This document shows, in pieces, positions 14,296 through 23,273 of a stretch of DNA of 40,650 nucleotides. Both the position numbers and the translations under genes were made by a program. Position 1 is the stretch's first letter; each line of letters starts with the position of its first letter. The stretch spans positions 1-40,650 of the forward strand of contig JALOSF010000013.1 of the NCBI GenBank assembly GCA_025458525.1, given 5' to 3'. This stretch comes from Cypionkella sp. GTDB taxonomy: Bacteria > Pseudomonadota > Alphaproteobacteria > Rhodobacterales > Rhodobacteraceae. The notes below the pieces were generated by a model. The model was not told where the DNA came from and did not search any database. It saw only the letters and a program-made list of their open reading frames with translations.

Positions 14296-16503
14296 TCAGA
14301 TCACGTTGATCCGCCCCGGTGCCGCGGTGACATGGCCGATCACCGCAACCGGCTCGCCCTGCCGTGCCATCTCTGCCAGTGTCTGGTCCAGCCTGTCTGC
14401 GGGCAGCGTGACCAACAAGCCGCCACAGGTTTGCGGGTCAAACAGCAGATCCATCCTTGGCCCGCCCGGCCCTTCGATCTGCCAGCCCAGCGCCGCGCGG
14501 TTCGCGGGGGCAAGGCTTGACGCCACCCCCGCCGCCGCAAGCGCCTCTGCCCCCGGCAAAAGTGGCACGGCGGCCAGCGTGATCTCGGCCCCGAGCCCAC
14601 CCTCGGCCAGCATCTCGGCCAGATGTCCGGCCAGACCAAAGCCCGTGACATCGGTCATCGCGCTGGCCTGGGGCGCCAGAATGGCCGACGCCGCGCCCAG
14701 CGGGCGCTGCATGCTGGCGATGCAGGCGGCCCAGATTTCCCCCAGCATCAGCCCTGCGGCGCGCGCAGGCTCCACCCGGTGCAGGCCCATTTCGGCGGCA
14801 AGGATGACGCCGCTGCCCAAGGGTTTGGTCAGCAAGATCGCATCGCCCGGTGCCGCCCCGCGCTTTCGCCGCGCCTCGCGCGTCAGGCCCGTCACCGTAA
14901 AGCCGATGGACAACGCCTCGCCCACCGCGCTGTGCCCGCCCACCACATCGGCCCCAGCCGCCTGAAACACCGCGCCCGCGGCCTGCATCACCTCGGCCAG
15001 CATATCGGCCTGCAAGCCCTGCGACAGGCGCGGCACCGTGACCTGCGCCAAGGCGGCCTGCGGTTCCGCGCCCATCGCCCAGACATCGCCGAGCGCGTGA
15101 ACCGCTGCCAGCCGCGCCATCAGCGCAGGGTCGCTGACAAAGGCGCGCAGATGATCGGTGGTGATCACCTGCTCCTGCCCCCCGATCCGCAGCACCGCCG
15201 CATCATCGCCGGCCCCCGCGATCACATCTGCCCGCGAGGGCGCCGGCAGACCCGCCAGCGCAAGGCGCAGCGCCCCCGCCCCGACCTTGGCGCCGCAGCC
15301 GCCGCACATCGGCTTGTCGCCGCGCGCCTCCAGCATCCCCTTCGCATGGGGCTGCGGCAGGGCGGGGGCGCGCGGGGCGGGATAGTCCGAGAATTTTGCC
15401 ATGAAGCGCCGGTCTATCCCGTCCTTCAGCCGCCAAAGCCAGGCCCCGCCCGAGCGGAGGCCGAACTTGTCTGCCACCGCGACCTTGTCGCCCAGCGAGA
15501 TCAGCTTGAGATAGTCGCGCTGCGGCTGATAGGGGCGCAGCGCGCCACCTGACACCGCCGCCCGCAGATTATGCAGCAACACCCCCGCCTGACGCACCGC
15601 AAACACCCCGGCCTTGGGCCGTGGCGCATGGGTCATTTGGGCGCAATCGCCCACGGCGAACACCGATGGATCGCTGCTTTGCAGCGTCGGCCCGACATCG
15701 ACAAAGCCGTCCGTCAGCGCAAGCCCCGTGTCCGACAGCCAGCCCTGGGGCCGTGCCCCGGCGACCGACAGCGTGAAATCAGACCGCAGCCGCGCGCCGT
15801 TGCTCAGGATGACCGCGTCGGCCTGCACCTCTGCGGCCGTCACCCCCAGCCGCAGATTTGCCCCTGCCGCCGTCAGCGCGCCGAGCAGCGCCCGCCGGGT
15901 GCCCGCCGACACGCCGGGCAGCGCTACCTCGCCCCGCTCCAGCACGGTGATGCAAGGCGACTTGCCCATCGCGCGCAACCGATGCGCCGAGGCCAGCGCC
16001 AGTTCCACCCCCCCCACGCCAGCCCCGATGATCGTCAGATGCGGATCGGCGGGGCAGCGGGTCACGAATGCCTCCCACCGTGCGGCATAGGCGCCCAATG
16101 GCTTGGCCGCCGCGCCATGTGCGGCTGCGCCGGGCACTTCGGGCAGGTCCGACGCGATGCCGATATCGATCGATGCCACGTCATAGCGCAACCGCCGTCC
16201 CGAGGCCAAGATCACCTGGCCGGTCGTGCGGTTCAGCCCGCAAGCCCGGTCAAGGATCAGCCGCGCCCCGGCAAAGCGCGCCAGCCGGACCAGATCGATC
16301 ATCATCTCGTCGCGGGCATAATGCCCGGCAATCGCCCCCGGCAGCATCCCGGTGTAGGGCGCCACAGGCCCGGGGTTGACCAGCGTCAGCCTTGCGCCCG
16401 GCAGGGGCCGCATCGCCCCCATCCGCAGCACCAGCGCATGGGCATGCCCGCCCCCGATCAGCACGATATCCTGTGTCAGCGGCAGCGGTTCGGTCTGCAT
16501 CAT
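14296..16503 (-). CDS. selD: FAD-dependent oxidoreductase-SelD fusion (selenide, water dikinase)
   Basis: Makes selenophosphate from selenide and ATP. The 735-aa protein is a fusion. Residues 1 to about 385 form an NDH-2-like pyridine nucleotide-disulfide oxidoreductase module: IVLIGGGHAHALV (13-25), a second dinucleotide motif ITIIGAGVGG near 157, and VFAVGDCA at 281-288. Residues about 395-735 are SelD: GGCGAK with catalytic Cys403 and Lys406, GAGDDAAV, a TTDHLRAFVSDP metal/ATP region, ALGDVWAMG, and GGHSAVGEA. Unfused SelD is about 350 aa, so the whole N-terminal half is extra. Such fusions are known in other bacteria and may deliver reduced selenium to the kinase domain. The start is the first of two adjacent ATGs, with AGGAAAG upstream. 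It is convergent with selU and divergent from rpoN. Confidence 0.95.
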   Translation of the reverse strand: MMQTEPLPLTQDIVLIGGGHAHALVLRMGAMRPLPGARLTLVNPGPVAPYTGMLPGAIAGHYARDEMMIDLVRLARFAGARLILDRACGLNRTTGQVILASGRRLRYDVASIDIGIASDLPEVPGAAAHGAAAKPLGAYAARWEAFVTRCPADPHLTIIGAGVGGVELALASAHRLRAMGKSPCITVLERGEVALPGVSAGTRRALLGALTAAGANLRLGVTAAEVQADAVILSNGARLRSDFTLSVAGARPQGWLSDTGLALTDGFVDVGPTLQSSDPSVFAVGDCAQMTHAPRPKAGVFAVRQAGVLLHNLRAAVSGGALRPYQPQRDYLKLISLGDKVAVADKFGLRSGGAWLWRLKDGIDRRFMAKFSDYPAPRAPALPQPHAKGMLEARGDKPMCGGCGAKVGAGALRLALAGLPAPSRADVIAGAGDDAAVLRIGGQEQVITTDHLRAFVSDPALMARLAAVHALGDVWAMGAEPQAALAQVTVPRLSQGLQADMLAEVMQAAGAVFQAAGADVVGGHSAVGEALSIGFTVTGLTREARRKRGAAPGDAILLTKPLGSGVILAAEMGLHRVEPARAAGLMLGEIWAACIASMQRPLGAASAILAPQASAMTDVTGFGLAGHLAEMLAEGGLGAEITLAAVPLLPGAEALAAAGVASSLAPANRAALGWQIEGPGGPRMDLLFDPQTCGGLLVTLPADRLDQTLAEMARQGEPVAVIGHVTAAPGRINVI

Positions 16504-16591
16504 CGCGTCTTTCCTGTTTCTGGCCGGACCCTAGCGGCTTGGCGCACAAGGTGCGAGTCTGCTCTGCCCTTCATGCGCGACATCAACGGGC

Positions 16592-16621
16592 TTGCCTCGC
16601 GGCCCCCGTGCGCCCTAACCT
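16592..16621 (+). promoter_or_regulatory. Candidate promoter of rpoN
   Basis: TTGCCT (16592-16597), an 18-nt spacer and TAACCT (16616-16621), ending 7 nt before ATG 16629. No ribosome binding site follows, so the message could be leaderless. Moderate match only. Confidence 0.4.
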
Positions 16622-16628
16622 GCGCCGC

Positions 16629-17882
16629 ATGAAATCCCGCAACCGTATCGGTGTGACACAAACCCAGCGACTGGCGCTTTCCGTCGGGCTTCAGGCGTCG
16701 TTGCGCCTTTTGCGCAGCGACGCGGCCGGTCTGATCCGGTATCTTGAAGAACAGGCCGCCGAAACACCCGCGCTTTCGCTGCGCACCGTGCTGCCGGCAG
16801 CGGGCGATTGGCTGCCACGCTGGTCAGGCGCCTTGCCAAACAGCGGCCCGGATGAGGCGGCGGGCCTTGCAAGCCACGGGCCGAGCCTGGTGTCGCATGT
16901 GATGCAGGCCTTGCCCGGTCTTGACCTTGCGCCGGCCGATGGGCCCATCGCCCTTGCGCTGATCGAGGCGCTGGAGCCGTCGGGTTGGCTGGGCCGCCCG
17001 CTCTCGGCCATCGCCACAGAATTGCGCCGTTCCGAAGACACCGTTGCCCGTGTGCTGGCGCGCCTGCAACAGATCGACCCCCCGGGTCTGTTCGCCCGCT
17101 CTTTGGCCGAATGCCTCAGCCTTCAGGCGCAAGAGGCAGGTGTGATGGACGCGACGATGGCGGTCATGCTGTCGCGGCTGGATCTTGTCGCGTCGGGTGA
17201 TTGGGGCAGCCTCTCTGCCCTTGCCGCCGCCCCCGAGGACGAGATCCGCCGCCGCTTTCGGCTGATCCGCAGCTTCAACCCCAAACCCGGCACAGCCTTT
17301 TGCGCGCTTGCCAGCCCGCTGCGCGAGCCTGATCTGATCGTTCGGCAGGGGCAGAACGGGTGGGAAGTGTCGTTGAACCATTCGGCACTGCCCGCGCTTG
17401 TCGTGGACCCCGAGGCTGCGGGCGCCTCGCATGCGCGTGATGTGCTGCGTCTGGTTGAAAATCGCAACAGCACGCTGTTGCGTGTGGCCCGGGCCATCCT
17501 GGCGCATCAACGCGCGGCCCTGGATCGAGGCCCGGCGGCCCTGCGCGCCCTGACCATGCAAAGCCTTGCCGCGTCGGTCGATCTGCACAAGTCCACCGTC
17601 AGCCGGGTGGTGGCGGGGGCATCGGTGGACACCCCGCACGGCACCTGGTGGCTGCGCGCGCTGTTTTCCCCCGACATGGGGGCCGAAACCGCCGCCGCCG
17701 CCTTGCGTTCGCGTCTGGCGCAGGTCGTTGCGGCCGAGCCGCCGGGTGCCCCCCTTTCTGACGAGGCTCTGGCCGCGGCCCTCTCAACCGATGGCGTCAC
17801 GCTGGCGCGGCGCACGGTGGCGAAATACCGACAGGCGCTTCGGATTCCGCCTGCCCATCAACGCCGCCAAAGCGCGCTGTAA
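16629..17882 (+). CDS. rpoN: RNA polymerase sigma-54 factor
   Basis: Alternative sigma factor, 417 aa, compared with about 477 aa in E. coli. Region I is present (TQTQRLALSVGLQASLRLL, residues about 9-27) and ends in ETPALSL. Acidic region II is very short, which explains most of the length difference. The core-binding domain follows. The HTH region near 300-330 reads TMQSLAASVDLHKSTVSR, and the RpoN box ARRTVAKYR is intact at 393-401. A longer in-frame ORF begins at 16392 inside selD but its extra residues are not RpoN-like, so ATG 16629 is used. No nif, ntr or flagellar gene adjoins it, so its regulon is not indicated by context. Rhodobacterales often carry several RpoN copies; this may be one of them. 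Confidence 0.92.
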   Translation: MKSRNRIGVTQTQRLALSVGLQASLRLLRSDAAGLIRYLEEQAAETPALSLRTVLPAAGDWLPRWSGALPNSGPDEAAGLASHGPSLVSHVMQALPGLDLAPADGPIALALIEALEPSGWLGRPLSAIATELRRSEDTVARVLARLQQIDPPGLFARSLAECLSLQAQEAGVMDATMAVMLSRLDLVASGDWGSLSALAAAPEDEIRRRFRLIRSFNPKPGTAFCALASPLREPDLIVRQGQNGWEVSLNHSALPALVVDPEAAGASHARDVLRLVENRNSTLLRVARAILAHQRAALDRGPAALRALTMQSLAASVDLHKSTVSRVVAGASVDTPHGTWWLRALFSPDMGAETAAAALRSRLAQVVAAEPPGAPLSDEALAAALSTDGVTLARRTVAKYRQALRIPPAHQRRQSAL

Positions 17883-17884
17883 GC

Positions 17885-17906
17885 CCCCCATGGCGCGCCA
17901 TCGGGG
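17885..17906. terminator. Hairpin between rpoN and rnr
   Basis: A perfect 12-bp palindrome ATGGCGCGCCAT (17890-17901) is flanked by CCCC and GGGG arms with one C/C mismatch. It fills the 38-bp gap between two convergent stop codons. It lacks a T-tract; a bidirectional transcription stop is plausible. Confidence 0.45.
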
Positions 17907-17920
17907 CCGCGGCGGCGGGA

Positions 17921-20170
17921 TCAGCGCCGCTTGCGCAGCACCTTGCGCTTGACCTTTGCCTCTTTGGCTGCCGCCTTGGCCGGCTTGCGCGGGTTGAAAC
18001 GTCCCCGCCGGGCCGCGGCTTTCGGCAGCGCCCCGCCCTCGATCGACACAAGATCAAGCATGACGCCGCCCGTCACGGGCACGGCCTCGGCCAGCCGCAC
18101 CGTCACCCGCTGGCCGATCCCAAGGGTCAGCCCGGTGTCTGCCCCGGTCAGGGTCTGGCTGTCGGCATCGAAGTGAAAGAACTCGCGCCCGATGCTGCGA
18201 ACGGGGATCAGCCCGTCAGCGCCGGTCTCGTCCAGCTTTACAAACAGCCCGAACCGCTGCACGCCCGAGATGCGGCCCGTGAATTCCGCCCCCACCCGGT
18301 CTGCCAGATAGGCGGCAAGGTAACGGTCGGTCGTGTCACGCTCGGCCGCCATGCTGCGCCGCTCGCTATCCGAGATCAGCTTGGCCGTCTCCTCCAGCGA
18401 CTCGATATCCTGCGCCGACAGCCCGTCCTTGCCCCAGCCATGCCCGGAAATCAGTGCCCGATGCACGATCAGGTCTGAATAACGCCGGATCGGGCTGGTA
18501 AAATGTGCATAGTTGCGCAGGGCAAGGCCGAAATGGCCAAAGTTCTGCGGAAAGTAATAGGCCTGCGTCATGCTGCGCAGCGTGCTGATGTTCAGCAATT
18601 CGTCGAATTCGGTGCCCTGCGCCGCCGCCAGCAGGCTGTTCAGGTGCCGGGTCTGCAACACCTGCCCCTTGGCCAGCACAAAGCCAGAGGCCTCGGCCAC
18701 CTCGCGCAAGGCATCCAGCTTTTCGGGGGTTGGTTCTTCATGCACCCGGAACAGCAAGGGCTGCTTCAGCCGAACCAACTCCTCTGCCGCCGCCACATTG
18801 GCAAGGATCATGAATTCCTCGATCAGCCGATGGGCGTCGAACCGTTCCTTGAACGAAACCGACATCACGGTGCCAGAGTCGGACAGTTCGATCTTGCGCT
18901 CGGGCAGGTCAAGATCCAGCGGTTGGCGCAGCGCGCGGGCGGTCTTGGTGGCGGCATAGGCCGCGTAAAGCGGTTTCAACACCGGCTCCAGCAGCGGGTC
19001 GGTCACGGCATCGGGGTTGCCGTCGATGGCCGCCTGCACCTGTTCGTAACTGAGGCTGGCGACCGACCGCATGATCCCGCGCACGAACCGGTGGCTGATC
19101 TTGGCGCCCTGCGCATCCAGCCGCATCCGCACGGCAAGGCAGGCACGATCCACATGCTGATGCAAGGAACACAGATCACCCGACAGCACGTCGGGCAACA
19201 TCGGCACCACCCGGTCGGGGAAATAGGTGGAATTGCCGCGCTTGCGCGCCTCGCGGTCGAGGGCCGATCCGGGGCGCACATAATAGGCCACATCGGCAAT
19301 CGCGACCCAGACGACAAAGCCGCCGGGATTGCCCGGCTCGGTATCGGCCTCGGCATAGACCGCGTCATCGCGGTCGCGCGCATCTGCGGGGTCGATGGTG
19401 CACAAGGGCAGATCGCGCAGATCGGTCCGCCCATCCAGCGGAGCAGGGGCCGCGCGGTCGGCCTCGGCGATCACCGCATCGGGAAACTGGTCGGGGATGC
19501 CATGCTGGTGGATGGCGATCAGGCTGACGGCCTTTGGCCCCGACGGGTCGCCCAGAACGGCGGTGATGCGCGCCTGCGGCAGGCCCATGCCGCGCCGCCC
19601 CACCGCCTCGCCCTCGACCAACTCGCCGTCCTTGGCCCCAAGCGTCATGTCGCGCCCGACGCGCCATTCCTTGTCCTGACCCTTGTCGATGGGCACGATG
19701 CGCCCGCCTTCGGCATTGGCCCGAAACACGCCCAGAACGCGCAGCGGGTTGGTGCCGATATGGCGGATCAGCCGCGCATCATACTGATACTCACCCACAT
19801 CGGCGGGCGACAGCCGTGCAAGGATCCGGTCCCCCGCCGCAAGCGCGGGATCGCCCTTTTTCGGCACGAACAGAATGCGCGGCGCCACCCCTTCGCCGGA
19901 CCATTCCATCGGCCGGGCAAAGACATCGCCCTGCGCGTCCGGCCCGGTGATCACCAGAATGGACACCGGGGGCAGCCCCTCGGGGTCGCGGTAACTGCGC
20001 CCCTTTTTGGCGACCTGGCCCTCGTCGGCAAGCTCGGCAAGCAGGCGTTTCAATTCGATCCGCGCCGCCCCCTTGATGCCAAAGGCCTTTGCGATATCGC
20101 GCTTGGCCGAAAGGCCGGGATTGTCGGTGATCCATTGCAGGATCTGCTCTTTGCTGGGCATCTGTTCCAT
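17921..20170 (-). CDS. rnr: Ribonuclease R
   Basis: 3'-5' exoribonuclease of the RNB family that degrades structured RNA and acts in rRNA and mRNA turnover. The 749-aa product has an N-terminal helix-turn-helix part (SAKRDIAKAFGIKGAARIEL), cold-shock domains, the RNB catalytic core with IDPADARDRDDAVYAE (about 256-271, the metal-binding aspartates), FTSPIRRYSDLIVHR near 560, an S1 domain (EFTGRISGVQRFGLFV) and a Lys/Arg-rich tail. ATG 20170 (MEQMPSKEQ) is the likely start; ATG 20161 is an alternative, and the longer upstream form adds non-conserved residues. It is convergent with rpoN and 103 bp downstream of moaE. Confidence 0.96.
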   Translation of the reverse strand: MEQMPSKEQILQWITDNPGLSAKRDIAKAFGIKGAARIELKRLLAELADEGQVAKKGRSYRDPEGLPPVSILVITGPDAQGDVFARPMEWSGEGVAPRILFVPKKGDPALAAGDRILARLSPADVGEYQYDARLIRHIGTNPLRVLGVFRANAEGGRIVPIDKGQDKEWRVGRDMTLGAKDGELVEGEAVGRRGMGLPQARITAVLGDPSGPKAVSLIAIHQHGIPDQFPDAVIAEADRAAPAPLDGRTDLRDLPLCTIDPADARDRDDAVYAEADTEPGNPGGFVVWVAIADVAYYVRPGSALDREARKRGNSTYFPDRVVPMLPDVLSGDLCSLHQHVDRACLAVRMRLDAQGAKISHRFVRGIMRSVASLSYEQVQAAIDGNPDAVTDPLLEPVLKPLYAAYAATKTARALRQPLDLDLPERKIELSDSGTVMSVSFKERFDAHRLIEEFMILANVAAAEELVRLKQPLLFRVHEEPTPEKLDALREVAEASGFVLAKGQVLQTRHLNSLLAAAQGTEFDELLNISTLRSMTQAYYFPQNFGHFGLALRNYAHFTSPIRRYSDLIVHRALISGHGWGKDGLSAQDIESLEETAKLISDSERRSMAAERDTTDRYLAAYLADRVGAEFTGRISGVQRFGLFVKLDETGADGLIPVRSIGREFFHFDADSQTLTGADTGLTLGIGQRVTVRLAEAVPVTGGVMLDLVSIEGGALPKAAARRGRFNPRKPAKAAAKEAKVKRKVLRKRR

Positions 20171-20273
20171 GGCACCAGCCCTAGCACGCCCGGCCCGCGC
20201 AAGAAAGCCGCCCGCTGCCTGCATGGTTTTCAAAAGCTCGGGGCAAAGCGCAGGCTGGCGCCTGGCGGAGCCT

Positions 20274-20714
20274 TTACCAGCGGTTCAGGGCGGCCTCGTC
20301 CTCGTCCTTGGCGGCAACCCAGGACGCGCCGTCGCGCCCCAATTCCTTTTTCCAGAACGGCGCCCGGGATTTCAGGTAATCCATCAGGAACTCGGCCGCG
20401 GCAAAGGCATCTGCGCGATGCGGGGCCGCGGTGGCCACCATCATGATCGCCTCACCCCCCACAAGCCGGCCGTGGCGGTGGATCACCAGCGCATCGATCA
20501 GATGCCAGCGCGCCTGCGCCTCGTCCATGATCGCGGCAATCGCGCGTTCGGTCATGCCGGGGTAATGCTCGATCTCCATCGCGGCCAGCGTCCCGCCATT
20601 GTCGCGCACGATGCCGGTAAAGGTGACAACGGCCCCGGCGCCGACAGCGCCCGTCGCGAAGGCGGTGCTTTCCGCGCCAAGGTCGAACGGTCCCGCCTGC
20701 ACGACGAGGCGCAT
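20274..20714 (-). CDS. moaE: Molybdopterin synthase catalytic subunit MoaE
   Basis: Large subunit of molybdopterin synthase, which converts cPMP to molybdopterin using the thiocarboxylate of MoaD. The 146-aa product shows TFTGIVRD (31-38), VIHRHGRLVGGEA (77-89), APHRADAF (97-104) and KSRAPFWKKE with active-site lysines near 115 and 122. It begins one base after the stop of moaD, so the two subunits are co-translated. A downstream molybdoenzyme is not in the window. Confidence 0.96.
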   Translation of the reverse strand: MRLVVQAGPFDLGAESTAFATGAVGAGAVVTFTGIVRDNGGTLAAMEIEHYPGMTERAIAAIMDEAQARWHLIDALVIHRHGRLVGGEAIMMVATAAPHRADAFAAAEFLMDYLKSRAPFWKKELGRDGASWVAAKDEDEAALNRW

Positions 20715-20715
20715 C

Positions 20716-20964
20716 TCAGCCCCCGGTCATCGGCGGAAAGAACGCCACTTCCCGCACACCGGCCAGCGGCGCGTCAAACGAGGACAGCTCCTGATCCAAG
20801 GCCACGCGCAGGCTTGCCAGATCGGCAAAGGCCATCGCATAGCGATCTTCGCGCGCCGACAATTCCGCGATCAGGTCGGCCACGGTCGCGGCCCGGGTCT
20901 CGATCCGCTCCCGCGGGAGGCCGATCCGTTCGCGCACCCATGCGAAATAAAGAACCTCGATCAT
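20716..20964 (-). CDS. moaD: Molybdopterin synthase sulfur carrier subunit MoaD
   Basis: Ubiquitin-fold sulfur carrier of 82 aa with the diagnostic C-terminal Gly-Gly (FFPPMTGG), which is adenylated by MoeB and converted to a thiocarboxylate. ATG 20964 overlaps the pgsA stop by 4 bp (ATGA). Longer in-frame starts would run into pgsA. The pgsA-moaD-moaE order is common in Rhodobacterales, as far as I recall. Confidence 0.95.
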   Translation of the reverse strand: MIEVLYFAWVRERIGLPRERIETRAATVADLIAELSAREDRYAMAFADLASLRVALDQELSSFDAPLAGVREVAFFPPMTGG

Positions 20965-21632
20965 GCCTTCTTCTCGTCCTTGAGGAAGGGCAGCGCCTTG
21001 ACGAAGTAATCCCAGCCGGTCAGCACGGTCAGCACCGCCGCGATCCAGATCAGCCCCAGCCCGACCAGAGTTGCAACCGAAGAACAGCCACGCGCCCCGC
21101 AGGAACGCAACGGATCGGCAAGGCCGCGCGTCACCAGATCGGCATATTGATCGGTCGTCATCCCCTGTCTTGCGATGCCCTCCATATGCTCCAGCCCGGT
21201 GCCAAGAAACAGCACTGCAATCGCCACCATCTGTGCCGTGGTCTTCCACTTTGCCAGATGCGTCACCCTGAGCAGCCCTGCCTTGGCCCCCAGGAATTCG
21301 CGCAGGCCCGACACGAACACCTCGCGGAACAGGATAAGCGTGACCGGCAGGATCAGCCAAGGGTTCATCCCCGAATAGCCCGTGATGATGACCAAAGCGA
21401 TGACCACCATTGCCTTGTCGGCAATCGGGTCCAGCATGGCCCCGAACTTCGATTCCTGCTGCCAGCGCCGGGCGATGTAGCCGTCAAACCAGTCGGTCAC
21501 GGCCGCCACGATGAACAGCGTCAGCGCGAACCAGTCGGCCCAAGGACGATGGAAATACAAAAACATGATCGCGACGCCGGGGGCTGCAATCAGGCGCATC
21601 ACCGTCAGGATATTGGGCAACGTCCATCTCAT
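20961..21632 (-). CDS. pgsA: CDP-diacylglycerol-glycerol-3-phosphate 3-phosphatidyltransferase
   Basis: Inner-membrane enzyme that makes phosphatidylglycerophosphate, the committed step to phosphatidylglycerol and cardiolipin. The 223-aa protein has several hydrophobic helices and the CDP-alcohol phosphotransferase motif DGYIAR with trailing G and two D (residues about 50-72, ending LDPIADK). It contains a stretch with three cysteines near 180-187 (SCGARGCSS) between the last helices, which I do not recall as typical. The start MRWTLPNILTVMR is canonical. Confidence 0.95.
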   Translation of the reverse strand: MRWTLPNILTVMRLIAAPGVAIMFLYFHRPWADWFALTLFIVAAVTDWFDGYIARRWQQESKFGAMLDPIADKAMVVIALVIITGYSGMNPWLILPVTLILFREVFVSGLREFLGAKAGLLRVTHLAKWKTTAQMVAIAVLFLGTGLEHMEGIARQGMTTDQYADLVTRGLADPLRSCGARGCSSVATLVGLGLIWIAAVLTVLTGWDYFVKALPFLKDEKKA

Positions 21633-21678
21633 GACCGATGCTTAACCCATTATCCGCGCCAGAGGAAAGCGGATTTGC

Positions 21679-22368
21679 TCAGAAGGGCGGCGCCGAGACA
21701 AAGCGCACCAGCGCGCCATCCTGGGGGTGGTGCAGCGTCAGGCTTTCGGAATGCAGCATCAGCCGCGGGGCCTGTCGCGCGGCGCCCGTGGCATAGATCT
21801 GGTCCCCGATGATCGGATGCCCGAGCGAGAGCATATGCACCCGCAGCTGATGGCTGCGCCCGGTCAGCGGGTGCAGGCGCACCCGGGTTTCCTCTGGCGT
21901 GCGCGCGATCACCTCCCAATCGGTCTGTGCCGGGCGACCGTTTTCAGGGTCGATCATCTGGCGCGGACGGTTGGGCCAGTCGCTGCCCAGCGGCAGATCG
22001 ATATGGCCCTTGTCTTCGGCCACCACGCCCCAGACCCGCGCCACATAGGTTTTCCTTGCGCGCCGCTTTTCGAATTCCTGCCCCAGATGGGCCTGCGCCT
22101 GTTTGGTGCGGGCAAAGATCATCACCCCCGATGTGTCACAATCCAGCCGATGCACCACCAACGCGTCCCAATACTGCGCCTGCAAGCGGGTGATCAGACA
22201 GTCCTGCCGCCCTTCGAGCTTGCCGGGCACGCTCAGCAGCCCCGCAGGCTTGTCCACCACAAGGATGTGACGGTCCTCGTGCAGCACGGCCAGCGGCACA
22301 TCGGGCGGATCATAGTCGAAATCGGGGATCAGGCTGGGCGCGTGATCGGGGATCTTGCGCCGGGTCAT
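21679..22368 (-). CDS. rluA: RluA-family pseudouridine synthase
   Basis: Makes pseudouridine in rRNA and/or tRNA. The 229-aa protein is near the E. coli RluA length (219) and lacks an N-terminal S4 domain, which favours RluA (23S U746 and tRNA U32) over RluC or RluD. The catalytic motif HRLDCDTSG places Asp76 as nucleophile; DKPAGLLSVPG (39-49) and LTGRSHQLRVHM complete the fold. It overlaps the upstream methyltransferase gene by 4 bp. The exact target base is inferred. Confidence 0.88.
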   Translation of the reverse strand: MTRRKIPDHAPSLIPDFDYDPPDVPLAVLHEDRHILVVDKPAGLLSVPGKLEGRQDCLITRLQAQYWDALVVHRLDCDTSGVMIFARTKQAQAHLGQEFEKRRARKTYVARVWGVVAEDKGHIDLPLGSDWPNRPRQMIDPENGRPAQTDWEVIARTPEETRVRLHPLTGRSHQLRVHMLSLGHPIIGDQIYATGAARQAPRLMLHSESLTLHHPQDGALVRFVSAPPF

Positions 22369-23261
22369 CGGATGCCATGGCCCGCGGCGCGCAGCCGATC
22401 CGCCAGATGGCGGATATGTGCAGGCCCCACCTCGCAGCAGCCCCCCACCAGAGTGGCGCCCATCTCTACCCAGGCCAGCGCAAAGTCGGCATATCTTTCG
22501 GGCGTCAGATCATGGCGATGCGTGCGGTCGGCATGATCTTGTGCGTTTTCGATGAAATTCCCCGAAATATGCGTAAAACCATTGGCATAGGCGCCAAAGG
22601 GCAGGCCAAGGCCGCGCAGCCCGGCCAGTGCATCGGCCATCGCCTCGGGGACCGAGCAATTGGCCAGAACCGCCGCCAGCGGATAGCGCGCCGTCACCTC
22701 GGCCAGATCGCTCACCGCTTCGCCCGAGCGGAGCTTGCCGCCGTCACGGTCATCGACCGACACCGACAGCCAGACCGGGCGCCCGGCCGCCTGCGCCCCC
22801 GCCACCGCGCCCATCGCCTGTTCGACCGAGGCCATCGTCTCGCACAGGATCACATCGACATGGGGCCCGAGGATGCGGGCGATTTCGGCATATTTCGGTT
22901 CGGCCTCAGTGACTGGCACCGTCAGATCGGGGCGATAGCTTGCAATCAGCGGTCCCATCGAGCCTGCGATCGTGCCGCGCCCCGCCGCCGCGCGCGCCTC
23001 ATGCGCTTCGGCCAGCGCGCGCAGATGCAGGGCGTGGAACAGGTGATCCAGATCGAACCGTTCCAGCCGGTCGTGATGGATGGCATAGGTGTTCGTGGTG
23101 GCGACCGATGCGCCCGCCGCAAAATATTCGGCATGGATGTCGCGCACCATGCCGGGATGGTCGATCATCACCCGCGTGGCCCAAAGCGGGGTCGGCGCAT
23201 CGCCCGAGCGGGCCAGAAGTTCCTGCCCCATTCCGCCGTCCAGCAAGGTGATCTGCGCCAT
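22365..23261 (-). CDS. Homocysteine S-methyltransferase family protein
   Basis: Zinc-dependent methyltransferase domain protein of 298 aa that would methylate homocysteine to methionine, with S-methylmethionine, betaine or similar as donor. Features are LLDGGMGQEL at the N-terminus and zinc ligands Cys202 in ANCS and Cys275/Cys276 in GGCCEVGP. It resembles MmuM-type short proteins; the donor cannot be decided from sequence. It overlaps rluA by 4 bp and follows the methionine sulfoxide reductase gene by 12 bp, so two methionine-related genes are adjacent. Confidence 0.9.
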   Translation of the reverse strand: MAQITLLDGGMGQELLARSGDAPTPLWATRVMIDHPGMVRDIHAEYFAAGASVATTNTYAIHHDRLERFDLDHLFHALHLRALAEAHEARAAAGRGTIAGSMGPLIASYRPDLTVPVTEAEPKYAEIARILGPHVDVILCETMASVEQAMGAVAGAQAAGRPVWLSVSVDDRDGGKLRSGEAVSDLAEVTARYPLAAVLANCSVPEAMADALAGLRGLGLPFGAYANGFTHISGNFIENAQDHADRTHRHDLTPERYADFALAWVEMGATLVGGCCEVGPAHIRHLADRLRAAGHGIR

Positions 23262-23273
23262 CGCGCGCCCCCG

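Noticed and set aside
16392-16628. Extended N-terminus for RpoN
   Set aside because: The extra 79 codons overlap selD and do not look like region I; a promoter-like element lies just before ATG 16629.
18503-20446. A 647-codon ORF on the + strand
   Set aside because: Antisense to rnr, which has the full RNB and S1 motifs.
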